64,000 bases of DNA, from NCBI GenBank assembly GCA_024362935.1, contig JANCRA010000009.1, positions 30,103,166-30,167,165 of the forward strand, written 5' to 3'. The position numbers and the translations under genes were made by a program. Below are positions 31,601 through 45,299 of the stretch, one piece after another. Numbering within the stretch: position 1 is the stretch's first letter; the number at the start of each line of letters is the position of its first letter. This stretch comes from Setophaga petechia. Taxonomy: Eukaryota > Chordata > Aves > Passeriformes > Parulidae. Under the pieces are notes generated by a model. It was not told the origin of the DNA. It saw only the letters and a program-made list of their open reading frames with translations, and did no database searches.

Positions 31601-33738
31601 CATTGCAGTAGTTATTCAGTTCTAGACATAGCACTTCCCCATAAAGTAAAACAAAAACAATGAGCTGCAAAGAAAATACTTGATGCAGTGTCTGTTGTTT
31701 TGTTTGCTCAATTGGCAATTACAATCCTGCACTGTGCAATTGGAAATGAGGCCTCCTACTGCCAGGTCCAATACAAACATGCTGGAAGGTACCATCTTTT
31801 CCAGACACTTCTCTTAAAATGAGATTACCTGTAATATTTGTACTGGGGGACTGAGATTATCAGCAGAGTTTAAGGAGTGGTTAGAAGATGGGACATTGCC
31901 CAAGCCATCCATTCAAACATCATTCAAAAATCACTCAAAGTCACAAGATTTATTTAAAATACATAATAACTTAGAGTTCTTCTCTAGTTGCCATCTTGCC
32001 TGGGGAGGTCAGATTTTTCAGCTTTAGATCTTTAACAGGGCTTATGAAAGACTACTTTTATCAATGCAGCTGAAGGTTACGTGTAGTAGTCATGTGATTG
32101 CATGAGTTAGCCTTCAGACAGAAGAGCATTACAGAAGATATTACACTGTTAAGCAATGTAGAGTAGCATTATTGTCCTTTTAAATTGCTTTTCAGCACCA
32201 GTGAAATATACTATTTCTAGTTATTCTTCCTGAGAATATGAATGGACCCTCTTGTTGCTGTAATCTCAAGGAATCATAATGAGTCTTCCCTATAGCAATA
32301 GGGAGATCACATTTTGCAGGATTTGGGGATAAAACACTTATTGGAGCAGCATGCATGTAAGTAAATTAATGCTTCCTTAATGAAACATCCAGGTTTCTTT
32401 GCAGGGCCACATGTGTGTCAAAGCAGCACTTGCAAAATACTAGCCATGATTCAGGCACTCTCATGACTCTAAAAGAAAAGATTGAAAGTGAATGTTGCTG
32501 AGAACCATAATGTACAGTATGTAACCATCCTCTTTTTAATCTACTCCTGATGGCTCTTCCTCTGTGATTGGCAGCGTTCATGATAGTAAAAATGGACTCT
32601 GAGTGAATTGGTTCCAAAATCTCCTCTGTAGGCTTGCTGTAGCCTAAAAGCCACACATACCTAAGCTGTAAAATGCAAAACCTCTGTCAGCATTTCCTCT
32701 CCACTAAACCTTGCAGAGGGAACTGTCAGGTAGCACATATGGACCTCCCAGCAAGTCTACAACTAGTCATGTCAATGGCCACATACTCCAAATCATCTGA
32801 GTTCAAGGTAAGGCCTTGGCACCATGTGAGACTTACTTATACAGGAAAGGAGTATCCTGACTGCATCTATGCTTTGTTTCCATTCTCCAGTGTTCAGGTT
32901 AAACCAAATCAGAAGATACTAAATTAATTAGACTAGTATGCCTTATTTCTCATGTAGAAGTTGTATATATGCATTACTATTTTATCATTATCCGAAAGCT
33001 AAAACATATATGTGTACATCAGAAGGTGACATGTGATGAATTTACATTGGCATTCACCTGAAATAACAGTGGAGACAGATAGAACTTGGGATAAGCCTTT
33101 TTTGTTCCATTATGATCTTGTCTATAAACTTTAAGTACTGTAGCTAGCCTAAGTTACACTGTCCTGATGGCTGTATTAACCTGTCTTAAGATCCCCCTTG
33201 GCTTTGGAGTTTGGGTGTGGAGTTTTGGAGCGGGGGTTTTTTGAAGGGTATGTTAAAGAATCTAAATTGCTTTCACTCCTTATGAACAAAAGGAAAGCAA
33301 TGGCAATTATGAAAACTGCTAACAAGATAGAGAAGGCTATAGTTTTAAGACTAGGGAAACTTGAAATCAGGGATTTATCAGACAAAACTTTCTTGAGGTC
33401 ACACCAGAGCCTCCAGCAAGGCAAGGATTAGAATGCAAGATGTTCTGGCTACTTTTTAGAGTTCATTCATGCCTACAAAAGATGTATAAGGGAGCAAAGA
33501 CAGAGAGGGCCAGTTGTTTTATTCTTGAGCCAATGTGTCTATTTCATAACCAGTTTGTGGCTGTGTATGCAAGTGTGAAGATACAGAGGGCTCAGTTCTC
33601 CCTTGTGGAGGGCAGAATTCAGGTCTAAGCCTGGGGATGTGTATGCTCCAAGACTTACCCTAATCTTGGCCCATGCATTGCTGTATAACATTAGATCATA
33701 TAAGCAATCTGCAGTGATGTAAGGGACCTTTTGGTCTG
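28623..33738. other. Unannotated, gene-poor DNA
   Basis: Roughly 5 kb of AT-rich sequence. Open frames of up to 126 codons (29079-29459) show no domain, no codon pattern I trust and no splice context. No repeat recognised. Confidence 0.45.
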
Positions 33739-35194
33739 TGTGGTGGTTCCACCGGAAATATGTTTTCTGGGATTTCTGGGATATGCTGTGGTCAGGCCAA
33801 TGGGTGCTCAGATTTTAATATTAGCACCTGGTGTGGCCAATGGGGATGTTTGGACACGCCTCTGAGAACACTCACCCAAGGGTTAAAAGCGGGGTTCTCC
33901 ATCTCGAAGCCATTTTGAATTTCCGGTCAGAGGCGTTGTATATCTTCCCCCAGCCCAGCTGCTAGCTGGGCGGGGGGGAGGGGAAAAGCCATGTGGCCTG
34001 GGAAGGTAGGCCTGAACCCCCCCAAGGGTGGAAGAGAGAGAGAAAGATGAAGAGAGGGCGAGAGAGGGAGGCGAGGCACAGGCCTCGCCCCTGGCCTCTT
34101 CCGTCCCCCCATCCCACGTGGGCGGCTGTCTGCGAGCTCCCCTCTCTCAGAGCGAGCCGCTGGGACAGAGCGCGTCCTCACCAGGGCTGCGCTGCGGATG
34201 CGGTGGCGCGGCGAAGAGCAAGAGACAGTATCGAAAGTGTGGCAGAGAGAGATCCCAGGAGCCATCGGACAGCCCCCCCCCCCCCCCCCCCCCCCCCCCA
34301 GAGAGAGAGGGCCGTGCCTGGGACTGTTACCTTGGAATGTGATACCATGTGCGGCCACCGCGGAGAGAGCTTTTAACCCTTTGTGGACAACGAAAACTTT
34401 ACAGAACATTAACCCTTCCTAGAAGAGAGATAAGAGTAGAGGATGAAGAAGGAAATGGGCCAGTGAGGAAGTCTGGCAAGAGAGAGAAAGAGATGTTAGA
34501 GAGATGGAGAAGATGGAGTGGCATTTTTTGCTGGACTCTTTTTTGTATAGCCATGGACTGTTTTCTTGTAATACAGAGACTGCATCCAGGGGGAAGCAAC
34601 GACTCAGAGCCAAGAAAGTTCAGTGTTGAGACCCCTCGACCCCAGGGGATGTGAAGGAAATGGGGGGGACAGAGGTCCCAGATGTGAGACTGTGCTCTGT
34701 TTGGAATGGGATGAGGCATCCTTAAAAAGACCACCCTCAAAGCAGGCCCCTGCCCCATGCACGGTGATGAGAGCACTGGGCATGGAAGGAAGATGTCACA
34801 ATGGCAAAAGGATCTCCGGGAGGTGCTGTGTGTGACAAGCAGCCCATGGCACAGGGAAGGACTCCTTCTACTCTTAATGAACTGAAGATTTGATTATTCA
34901 AAGGGTGGTGCCTGATCGAGGGTTGATAATTTTGGGGAATGTAAATGTATTGGGAATTTGGTGGGAGGAGGAGGGGGAGTGTTTCTGTGCAGTTTTCATT
35001 TTCCATGGTTTTTTTTTTCCTCCCTCCTTCTTTGTAGTTTAGTTTTTGTTGTTTCGTTAATAAAGTTTTTTTTTTTTTCTTTTTCCCTAAGTAGGAGCCT
35101 GCTTTGCTTATTCCGGGTACGATGTCACAGCAGACACCAGGGAGAGGATGTTCTCATGGGGGCACTGGCATTGTGCCAGTGTCAAACCATGACA
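33739..35194 (+). mobile_element. 1.46-kb solo LTR (plus), inverted partner of the 16.5-kb copy
   Basis: Runs TGTGGTGGTTCC...ACCATGACA with flanking GTCTG (33734-33738) and GGCTG (35195-35199), a 5-bp duplication with one mismatch. An AATAAA at about 35059-35064 and the final 130 bp (GTCACAGCAGACACCAGGGA, then the TGGCATTGTGCCAGTG hairpin) form the R/U5 side. A run of 27 C occupies 34273-34299. It contains open frames (for example 160 codons on the minus strand) that are by-products of GC- and purine-rich DNA. No retroviral genes. Confidence 0.9.
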
Positions 35195-35199
35195 GGCTG

Positions 35200-38100
35200 A
35201 GAAGCCCACATGACATAATGTCCCCTGAAATAGCAAGCATCAGGTAGCCACGATGTTTCAAATGCCAGCAAAAAGCAGCCTGTATCCCAGGTAAAGTTTT
35301 CAAAAGTGAAAACTGAATTGTACATGTCTGCAAATTGGACTGACAGTTCCAGCCCTAGTAATAATTTGGGCAATGTGTTTATTATTTTTATAGTGATTCA
35401 AGTATTCTTATTGAAGAAATTCTGAAATATCTTACTGTTTTTTTCTCTTAATTCAGTCTTGTTCTTCTAATACATCTTCAGTTCACACACACTTTCCTTC
35501 TATCTTAGTTTTCTTCCTTTGCTGTGTCTCTTCCTATCACTGTGTTTTTCCTTCAGTCCACCTCTGTTCCCTCTGCACTTTCTATTTTCCTACTAACCCA
35601 GGTTTTTTGGTATGTACTGCATGCATATGGCCATGGCATAATAGATGGCAATATGTGAAACCACATGGTGTGACAGAGACACTGTGTAGAACCATGTATT
35701 TATTTCTGTTGCATGTGTGTTTATTATAATATCATGAGCTCTCAAATAGAAAACTACTTTAACCCAGACATGTTAAACTCAACTAGTTATTCTAGCTCTG
35801 GCATTATTCAGTTTTAATTGATGCAGACAGACTGGAAAGTGCCTAGATCAGAAGGGAACACCATTAAATGTTTTCACCAGCTGACATAGTGCAGCAAGTG
35901 CATAATCCCAATCAATGAAATTACACAAAAACACTGCTTTACCAAGCAGTGCTAGGCTTTAAATATAACAGCTTTTATGCCTTATATCTCTTTTCATTCC
36001 ACCTTGTGATCTTTTTTCTGGTGGTCACCACATGGACTCTAATTAGAAAAGTCTTCTGAGGCAATTGTTTTATCTGCATTTTTCCAGGAAAAAGCTGATG
36101 TCATGGCCCTTTTGAAATAATGCGAGATTGAGAAACCAAGAGGAAGATGATCAAGACAGTTGCATTAGATTGACTCAATCTATTTATTTTAATCAATGCA
36201 TGTACTGTTTGTGCATATTCTTCCTAAGTCATCAGCAGCTGAAGCTAGTTCAGTCTATTATCTGTGGTTAATTAATTTCAGATTGTCTGTCTACTTTAAC
36301 TAAATCAGGACAACCAAGTCAGAGTAAAGAGTTTGAGTGGGTAGACACAAAGCTTGGCCAGCTATCCTGTTCTATGGAGTGTGAGGATCATTGCTGAGAT
36401 TCTGAAGGTAAATAACTGCATAAAGAAGTAATCTTTTCCCATTTAGACCTTGAGGAAAGTTACATTGATCAAAATGGAATGAATGCCAGCAAAATCAACA
36501 ATGGATTCGGCCAATTGTGCAAAGACAGCTCTTAGTCGTTGGCTTTGCTAACAGGTAGCTACCTCAAACTAAGTTTTTTTCCCTTTTCCACCCCAACCCC
36601 CACCCCCTGATCTCTTTCCAGCAAGAGCTGTTTACACAGGGGTGCAGCAACCCAAGCTTTCTGCCTGCTGACTCAGAGAAGAGCTGGTCTATAGAAAGCT
36701 TCTTATTTTGTTCCCCTTTGTAAAATCTAACTTTCAGTCCAAATCAGAGTAAGTGTTTCAGTGGCTTTCAGGAGGCTTTCAGTGTTTTAGATCAGGCTCA
36801 CAGATTCTGTACCATGCAACAGAAGCATTTTTGGAATTCTTTAGGGTATTTTTCACTTTTGTATCCATGGGCTTTTTGGAGGGCATATCCTGGGATCAGG
36901 GAAGTCTCTTTCTAAGTGACCTAAGAGTTGGACAGAAATCAGGCATGTGAGTGGTAAAAAGAAGACTGAAGAAGGAGAGACGCCTTTTGTGCACATATTA
37001 TTTTTTTCATAGGGAGGAAAGAAAAGAGGATAAGATACTTGAGGAGAAAAACTAAAGTATGGGAACAGGCATGCTTTAGTGCAGAACAGAAAGGAGGGAG
37101 CTTGGCAAGAAAATATGCAAGAAAACAAGACTACTGAAAAGGCATCCACACAGAAAATAGTTGCCCAAGATAGAGGTAGATTGCAGCTCATGTATGAGTT
37201 AATACAGACATCACAAATTTAAACAAATTGGTGTATAGTGAGAATAGTTTTTAATTTGTGGAGTAGCTAGAATAGTTTTACTAGACTTCTCTATTCATTT
37301 TCTCGTCAACTGCTAAGAAATTTGCGTCATTCCAACTGTACCTTAACCAAGAGATCTGATTTAAAACCCAAAATGGCATTAATGAAGAGGGGAGAGGGAA
37401 GAATGAGTGAGTGTGTGTTTGACTGTATCCCATGATTGTGTCTTGTGGTTTTATTACAGAGAACTAAAGCATCATCCAGTAGATGAGACAGATCAAGAAG
37501 AGCTTAAAGCTTTTCTTGATAACTCTTTTCTTAAAGGTGGCTACTTCCTGGGTAGAAATCTTCAGAACTTCTGCTCCATGGGTGAATGTTAATATCCAGG
37601 ACTCTTAAGTTTTGCCTCCATTAGTTCCTTTAAACCTTGGTTATTCTCTGGAGTTGATCAGCCACCTGCTGTGGACATTGCTGGGAGATCCAAGCTCAAA
37701 CAGAAATACCTGAGTTGTGACGCTGTGTTGGCCAACCAGTGCACCAAGGCTACAAGAGAGAAGCAAACTATCTGCCTTTCTTTTTTAACTTTTTCTTTTC
37801 AGCTCCTTGCAGTTCCTCCTTTCTTGAGGTGTGTGTTGGGATGCCTGACAAGAAGCACTGAAAAAGCTGCTAGTGTTTTGGAGATGGTGTTTATGGGCTC
37901 TTACTGTTGGTATTAGCAGCCAAGCTGGATCAAGTGGCACAGACTGGACCGCACGTGTTTTCTGAAGGTGTTTTCATTTGTAGGGATCATTAGTTCAACT
38001 TCACACTCATTGAGTTACTCAAACACAGAAAACTTGGACTGGTTTTGGAGCTAATTACATTAACTGTATTTCAGTGATTTCCTTCTCAGGACTTTAGGGA

Positions 38101-41100
38101 GTGTGACAAACGCTTGATAGATCACCCTAGCAATGCTTTTCTACAAACGTTTGGCACCTCTTGAAAATCTGAGTCACGTCCTTTGCCATTTCCAAGTTTC
38201 ACTGGTGGACTCCCTATTAGCACTTGGCATCTCTCCACTCCAGCAGTACCCATACCTACCTGCATACCACAAAACATTCCTCATACTATCCCAGCTGAAC
38301 TTTGCAAATGTTACAGTTATCTAAGCAGTCAAAGTCCATTTTTGAGCAAAACTCTAACTAAATACTGAACCTGCTTCTGCTGGTGTTTTGTGAGCTTGTT
38401 GTTAGTATTTTTTTTAGTGATTACATTCATATAAGCCAACAAAAATTAATTTTGAATCAAGATACTGCAAATTCACCTGTAAGTTTTCCTGCAAAATTGC
38501 TGTGATTAATCACGAGTAATTACTGCAAGTAATTACAAGTTAGCAAATTTACAGACTCAAGATTTTCTTGTAGGCAACAGAAGAACAGGACAAACAGACA
38601 AACTTACCAAACATACTTCATTAGTCTAAAACTGCTATTACTTCTGATAATTAGGTTTGGGTCTTTTACTGTTAACATAATAAATTTTTGGCAGGTTTTT
38701 TATTGACATTTGACCATACTGTGTTTTGTAACAAAACATGCAGCAACACAAACCATTAGATGCAGCTAAGCTTCCTGGCATATAAATAAATAGTAGAAAA
38801 ATTGTATTGTATGTATGAATAAGTTTGGGGTTTGTTTTGTTTTGTTGTTAACACTGTTGTATCATAACTATTTTATCCCCACAAATGATACAGCACACTC
38901 ATCAACCCAAGTAAGTGTGAGCCTCACCATCCTGCATAGTTGAAACTTGCATACAAACCTGTACCAATTTTGTCAAAAAACCAGCTTTTTTAGCTGAAAG
39001 TAAGAAGAAATAACAACAAGAATTGCTTTATAAACTGGGGTGTGGAAGAAAAGTCCAATGATGGTTTTTTTCTCTTTACATTGGTAATTGCAATGTCTGT
39101 TCCTTTTCTTCAGGGATAACTATCAAACACACCGATCAAATAAGTGTTTTCTTACTCCAAAGTGGGACGTCTTTCATCCTTAATTTTTTTGCTTTGCAAG
39201 AAAATAAAAGGTTTCTTAAAGTTCATAATATAGAGTTTAAACACATGCATGGGAGTAGAATTGCTTTAGACCAATACCAGGATGGTTAAGCCTGCATTTT
39301 GTTTGTTTGCTCAGTATTTAAATCAGCTTAGCTGTCTTTTTGTTGCCTCTGAGAACTGTAGATACACTTTATCTTAAAGATACTACTAGAGTAATTCATC
39401 TGATTGCACCTCTGTTGAATTCCAGAATATAGTGTTGGATTTAAGAAATTCTTTCCCAGTCAAAGGTATGGGTTGGTTGTTGTTCTACATTTTTTTTCCT
39501 CCTGTTGTTTAGGAAAAGCTGGTTTTGCTCAGTCTAATCAGCTCAACAGCCAAACATTGAATCTCCAACATTCTCAATAAAACTGAGCCCTAAAAAAGTG
39601 CTGAAGTAAAAAAACCAGCTGTACCAGTGGTCATACTAGATATAGTTTTGCAAATCTCCTCATGTGATTTTTCTCACTGTAATTTTAACATTTTTTCCCC
39701 TTTAAATAGCTTCTATTTCTGTGGAAAATGTTTTTGGAGATGCATATTTTTTAAATCCAATTTTAAATTAAGAAGAAGCTTCTCCTCTTCAAACTTGCCA
39801 CTGCAATATCTGCAGACAGTTAATAATTACCTCTTCTTCAGACTTGTATTTGCCTGCCTGTCTTTCCAAAGACACAATTCTGATGCTTCCCAAACCAGAG
39901 GCAGGAAGAGAAACACAATTCCCATCAGAGATGACTTTGAAAATCGACATTTCTGTTTTCATTCCAGACTACATTGAAAGATAATTGTTAAGCTTTCCAA
40001 AGAACAGCAATCTGAAAAATGTTGGCTTGCTGATTTCAACAAATTAGGACTGGGGATTAAGAAAATGGGGTCTTCTATTCAAAAGCCTCTGGGTTTGCCA
40101 GAGAAGCTGGGACTTGTTAGTTCCTTCTGTTTCAGCCCATGCAGTGGGATGGCAGGAGAGGGAGGGGGGAGCACCTGAGATTCTTTGATTTTTAGACTAC
40201 TGGGCAAAAGGAATCTGAAAATCCTGGACACTCCTTTCCTTGAAAGCTGCCAGGATCTGCTGGGCTCCTAATATTCCTGACTTTGAAAGAAAACAAAATC
40301 TGCTAAAGAGGCTGACTACATGCCAAGACACTGGGAGTACTCCCCAAAGTCTTGTCTGTTGAACTTAAAAGGATCTAATGAGTAAATAATTAAGAGTTCA
40401 AGCAGGATGCCAAGGGACAAGTGTCCCTTGACTTTGATTTAAAATGTAATTGTTAAAAGATCGCTAGCAACTACAACAGTAGATGAGGGGAAGCAAGCAG
40501 TCTGCATAATAATAGCTGAACATCCCAGGGAACACTGGCAGCAGTGACTGGATGCAGAGTCAGATGCAGCTAATATGAATTTTCTCACGGAATTTCTGCC
40601 TCTTGGTATCTCACAGTGACATCACATCTGTACCAGTTTAAAACTAAACAGATCCCTTTCTGTAGTTTTTCAGCTACAGCTTGTCCAGATCTTATTCCTA
40701 AGCTCTGAAATGCTTTCAGTAAGCTGACAGTTGTCCACAGGACACACACTGATCGCAGCAACTGAAGACTGATCTGAATCATGATATGTCTGAATTGCAC
40801 TGCAGTGTTGGGCAAAAACCTCTTTTTCCAGATACCTTGGACATAAGTGGAAGTTACTGTCAAAAAGCAGGTAATGTTTGTTGAAAAATAAAACTGTGGA
40901 GTTTTAGAAAAACCAAACCAATCCTTTTTCAACAATTTTGGGGTTTCTTAAGTCACTCTTCTTTTCCTCCAAACAACCTTGTCTTCTTCCTCTGTGTTTG
41001 CCTACTGGTCTTAAAAACCTGAAAAGTCAAGATGTATGTCAACATTTATGTGGGTGGGAGCAGTTTGCTGTCTTGGTTCAAGACATGACTGAGCTGTCTT

Positions 41101-44100
41101 GGTTCAAGACATGATTGTTTTGAAGAGGCCAAACAAATCACCTTTTTTATTTGTAAAAAGCAAAAAGTTTCCACTTAGAATGGCACATGACATCATTCAT
41201 TTGTATTCACTTTCCAGAAGCTTCTTAACAGTGAAAGACATTTTGATAAATCTTAAAATAATATAAAATAATCAGGCAAGTTCTAGTAATAAGTGATAGT
41301 AAATTTGGTCTATTTTATAATCATCCGTTTTGCAGGCATTTTAGATGGAAGAAAACCTGTTCAGAAAGCAGGCTGTGTTACCTACCATACTGAAATACTG
41401 TTCACAAGCAGTGAATAAATACTGGATAAACAAGAAGAAGAACAGCCTGTTGGAGTAGAAAACTGGAAACAAAGGAAAGAGTAAAGGCAAAAAAGCTCAG
41501 CCTGGACAAGATAAAATCTTACAAGTCCTCTTTCTTCTGAACATAAGTCTTTAATCCTTGGTTTGACTTCTGTGGAGACCACCTCTGCTTCTGAAGTGGT
41601 AACTTCTGCAACTGTTGGCATCCTGTGCTACTTGACTCTTCTGCAAAGGTCACAGGACCCTTCTCTCCAATAAAGTGTGCCTTTTGACTTGCAGCATTAA
41701 TGATTCAGATTCTGCTCTCAAATTTCTCTATCTCTGTAATGCTCTGTTATAAATCACTGATTGTGATGTCTTGCCAGCAACAGTGGTACAATACTAGTGG
41801 AGTAATTGTCATGTTTATGGTCATGAGTCTTCAACATGATGAGAGTTACAAGAACATATCTGCTTATGGGATGTGGACTTTACTGTTGACTTTGGATCAA
41901 ACTTTCTGTCACCTAAAGGTAGATGTTCACTTTATAAAGCATTCTTGGTTTATCAATTCAGCTCTAAGTATATATTTAAGCAAATCTTACTGGCAACACT
42001 CCAGCAAGGTTGTCTTTCTTTGGTGTGGGGGTACAAGGCTAATTCCTGGCAGCTCCTACCAAGCACGGTAATGGGAAATTCTTAACAGAGCTGTTTATTT
42101 AGGTGGAATTACTTTGAAATAACTATCACATATGTACATTAGAGTTGATTTAAATAGAGACTTCTGACCATCCCAAATACTGTAATACCCAAGTTGGTCT
42201 AGCTCATGCGACAGCTTCATAAACTGGCAAAGTGAAACTCTTTGTCACAGGTAACTTAATTCTGTAATTATCTTTTCTTTCTTCCTATATGCCTTCAGGG
42301 CAAGAATCTGCTCTGGTTTAGAGCAGATTCATAAGAAAGTTAAAAGAAAACTGAGCTTCCCAATTACTAAAATAGAGAAGAAAAAAGAAATTAACAAACT
42401 CAAAAAGAATCTTCAGAAGAAGAAAAAAAAAACTTGTTAAAACAGGCAATGAGGTGGATTCTGCTTTTAGCTGTGAATAATAGAGGGCCAGGGCCTGGTT
42501 TTCACTACTTCCATTGCAATGACAGCTGGGCTTCACTTGTACTTGCTGGAGATAAGATACTTCCACATGGTCATACCAAGTTCAACAATCAGCTCAAAAG
42601 CACAAGAGCAAACATCTGCTGTGCCAGGGAGAGTGTAATATAACTGAAAGCTGCTTAATTTTGGTTATATTTCTGTAAAGGAAGGTGTGAGACTGCAACT
42701 TTTTGTCAGCTGGGTTACTACAAGCACTCTTTGGTAACAAAGAGCTCTCTTTTTGTGTGTATTTGTAAGTATTCTGACTAAGCCCTTCCCTGAAGAAGGA
42801 GGAAGGTGAAATGCATTTGTCTTCAAATGATGCCAATTTTATTGGATGAATCCCACCCCATGAGGCACGGCCATGGAACTTTGCACAGTGAGTTTGTTGT
42901 TCAAAAATGTCCATAAAACATTTCCTTCATATCCCACCAATTTATGTTGTGCCAAGGGTCTTTTCAAGTGCTTTACAACAAACTTGAGGGTTGTAGGAAA
43001 AGGCCCAAAACCAAAAGGATAATGTGCCACAGACAGTGGGGCAGAAAGGATGGCAAGGGTACCAACAAGTCAGCAGGTTTCTGCTATGGCAAGGAATTCA
43101 CTGAATTCACAGTCAATTTGTATCCCTTTGTTCTCCTGCCATCCTTGTTTAGCTGCTCTCACAAGACAGACTGTTCATGCTCAGTGTAACACTTCTCTAT
43201 ATCTTCTCCAGAACTGCTTTCTTCTCAAGTGTGAGAGCACAAATCGTACACTGTGTTCTGGGGGAAGCACCACAGAGATTCTGTATACTTGCATTACTGC
43301 TTCCCTGCCTCTGCTAGGGAAATACTATCTAAGGTATGTTCTCCTTTTCTGTGAGTGGTTGAAGATTTATTTATTGTTTACTTCAATCATCTTTGCATGT
43401 TCCAGCTCATTTGACTTTTGACAAAACTGGCCTTAATCCTATGTGTCTCTACTCTAAAGCTATCTTTGTTGACCAGGATTGTTTACTGTTTCAGATCCTA
43501 AGAACCTTTCTGAAGTGGTTTTCCCCCCCATTTATTCAGGTCTAAAGTGTTTCCCAATAAGACTTTTTCCTGCTGGGAATATATACTTCGGGAGTTTTTG
43601 TATCTTTGATCTAGATCTATTCCAATCTCCCTCCACAGTTAAGTATTCCAGCTCCTCAGTCAAGGTGAATTTGCCAGTGAGTTTCCTTAATTTGACAGTT
43701 TGCCCTTTGCTTGTGTTTGTTATTGTCCATGGAAATGGAAGCGGTTGCTGAGTACTCAGCCCAACACAGTTTTCTATGACCAGTTCTTTTTTATTGTCTT
43801 CATTACTTGCTAATTTGAGGTTGTCTCTTTTTGTCTCAGTGAGAAGGAATCTGGCAGCTATCACACACATGGCTAGCTGGGCCCAAGTTTATTATTAGAA
43901 GCATTTGTTTTCCCAGATAGTATCTGGGAAGTTAAAATTAGCCATGGCACAATTCCCAGTAGTGTTTCTATAATAACATTTCAGTGACGGAACTTTTCTT
44001 GATTATATTTTAGCTGCAGACAAGAAAGGCCAGGTTTCAATGATGTGTCCAAATCAAAAACAACCACTCCCCAAAAAAACAGAGGCTGTGAGCAGGTGGC

Positions 44101-44650
44101 TTGGGCTGCTGGAAGTGGAGCTTCCTGTTTCCATACAATGGGGAATGTTATGATTAATTAAATGATGGTGAGTTAACTGACAGATGGCTTTTAATAAATT
44201 GCAAAGATCAGTTGATGTTTTCCACTTGCATGGATGAAATGGCTATACATTGAAATAGAAGGAGTATTGTACTAAGATTGCACATAGCTTGGATATTGGC
44301 TATTGATCATATTCACGTGGGTCAGGTCTAGCTTCCATTTGGAACAGGAGCAGAGCAGTGAAGAAGTCTGATCCATGAGCTATTGTTCTCCCAAGTTACA
44401 GAGACTAAGGTAGCCTTTTCTGCCATAGGATTGCTCTCTTCGGCTTGGAGTGCCATGAAGGGAGGATTCTTTCTCCTGTGTCACCAGCCCAATTTTGTGT
44501 GGGTTCCTACTGATTCTTCCAAACTGTGGCAAGTGACCATTTTCTCACTAGCCATGGGCATTACCTCGCAGGAGTTGTAAGTGGGTCAGTCATGGAAAGA
44601 AATGCATTTGAAATTTTCCCACGTTTTACCTACATCCAAGACTTTTTGAG
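35200..44650. other. Unannotated, gene-poor DNA
   Basis: About 9.4 kb with no recognised gene or dispersed repeat. It holds a 25-bp tandem duplication at 41068-41117 (GCTGTCTTGGTTCAAGACATG twice). A minus-strand frame at 41382-41621 has an acceptor-like CACAG in front and a GTAAGA donor-like site inside, but no recognisable protein. Confidence 0.45.
41068..41117 (+). repeat. 25-bp direct tandem duplication
   Basis: The word GCTGTCTTGGTTCAAGACATG starts at 41068 and again at 41093, giving two near-identical 25-bp units. Confidence 0.85.
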
Positions 44651-44659
44651 TGCAACTTG

Positions 44660-44738
44660 AAGTCTTAAAAGGAAAAAAACATGCAAAAGTCTTAAAAGTA
44701 AGAAACACACAAAAGTCTTAAAAGTAAGAAACACGAAA
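44660..44738 (+). repeat. Three-unit minisatellite, 26-27 bp period
   Basis: AAGTCTTAAAAG begins at 44660, 44687 and 44713, each time followed by a GAAA-AACAC-type tail. The second and third units are nearly identical and the first is more diverged. Confidence 0.85.
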
Positions 44739-45031
44739 TTAGCATGCTGTTCACATATGACAAGGCTTATAGCAGTTTGTCATAACATTTCTGACTTACA
44801 GAGACTCACTTAACTTCTCGCTCTTCTCCCTGGAATCTAATCATAGCTATTTGTACTGCTTTTACAGCCCTGTTTTGTGTACTGACTTGCTACATCATAT
44901 TTTCATGTAAAGACCAGCCTGAAGAGTACCTGTCAGATAAACTGTGCACCTGTTCCTAGATCTTTGCCAGCAAACCAGTAAAGAAATGCAGGCCAGTTAG
45001 CACTGGCCGAAGAAGTGGGCCAAAAATTTGA

Positions 45032-45290
45032 AGGGGAAAGGCTATATATCTGAGAGCTGCAGTAGCTGCCTGAGCACTTGTAATAATGACTTGGCTGTAC
45101 AGATGAAGCCAGCAGGACACAGGACAAAAACTTGGGGGTCTGAAGGCCAGAAGCAGAGGAAAAATGTGAAAGGGGAAAGGCTATATATCTGAGAGCTGCA
45201 GTAGCTGCCTGAGCACTTGTAATAATGACTTGGCTGTACAGATGAAGCCAGCAGGACACAGGACAAAAACTTGGGGGTCTGAAGGCCAGA
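45032..45290 (+). repeat. 139-bp tandem duplication
   Basis: 45032-45151 and 45171-45290 are identical over 120 bp by direct reading, offset by 139 bp. Each unit begins AGGGGAAAGGCTATATATC and ends CTGAAGGCCAGA. The lack of differences points to a recent duplication or a polymorphic tandem array. Confidence 0.93.
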
Positions 45291-45299
45291 GCCAGCAGG

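Noticed and set aside
33927..34409. 160-codon minus-strand frame and several plus-strand frames near 34.0-34.4 kb
   Set aside because: They lie inside the solo LTR, cross a 27-C homopolymer and have low-complexity translations.
41382..41621. Minus-strand exon-like frame with acceptor-like and donor-like sites
   Set aside because: The translation is unrecognised and isolated, with no neighbouring exons or promoter; expected by chance in AT-rich DNA of this length.
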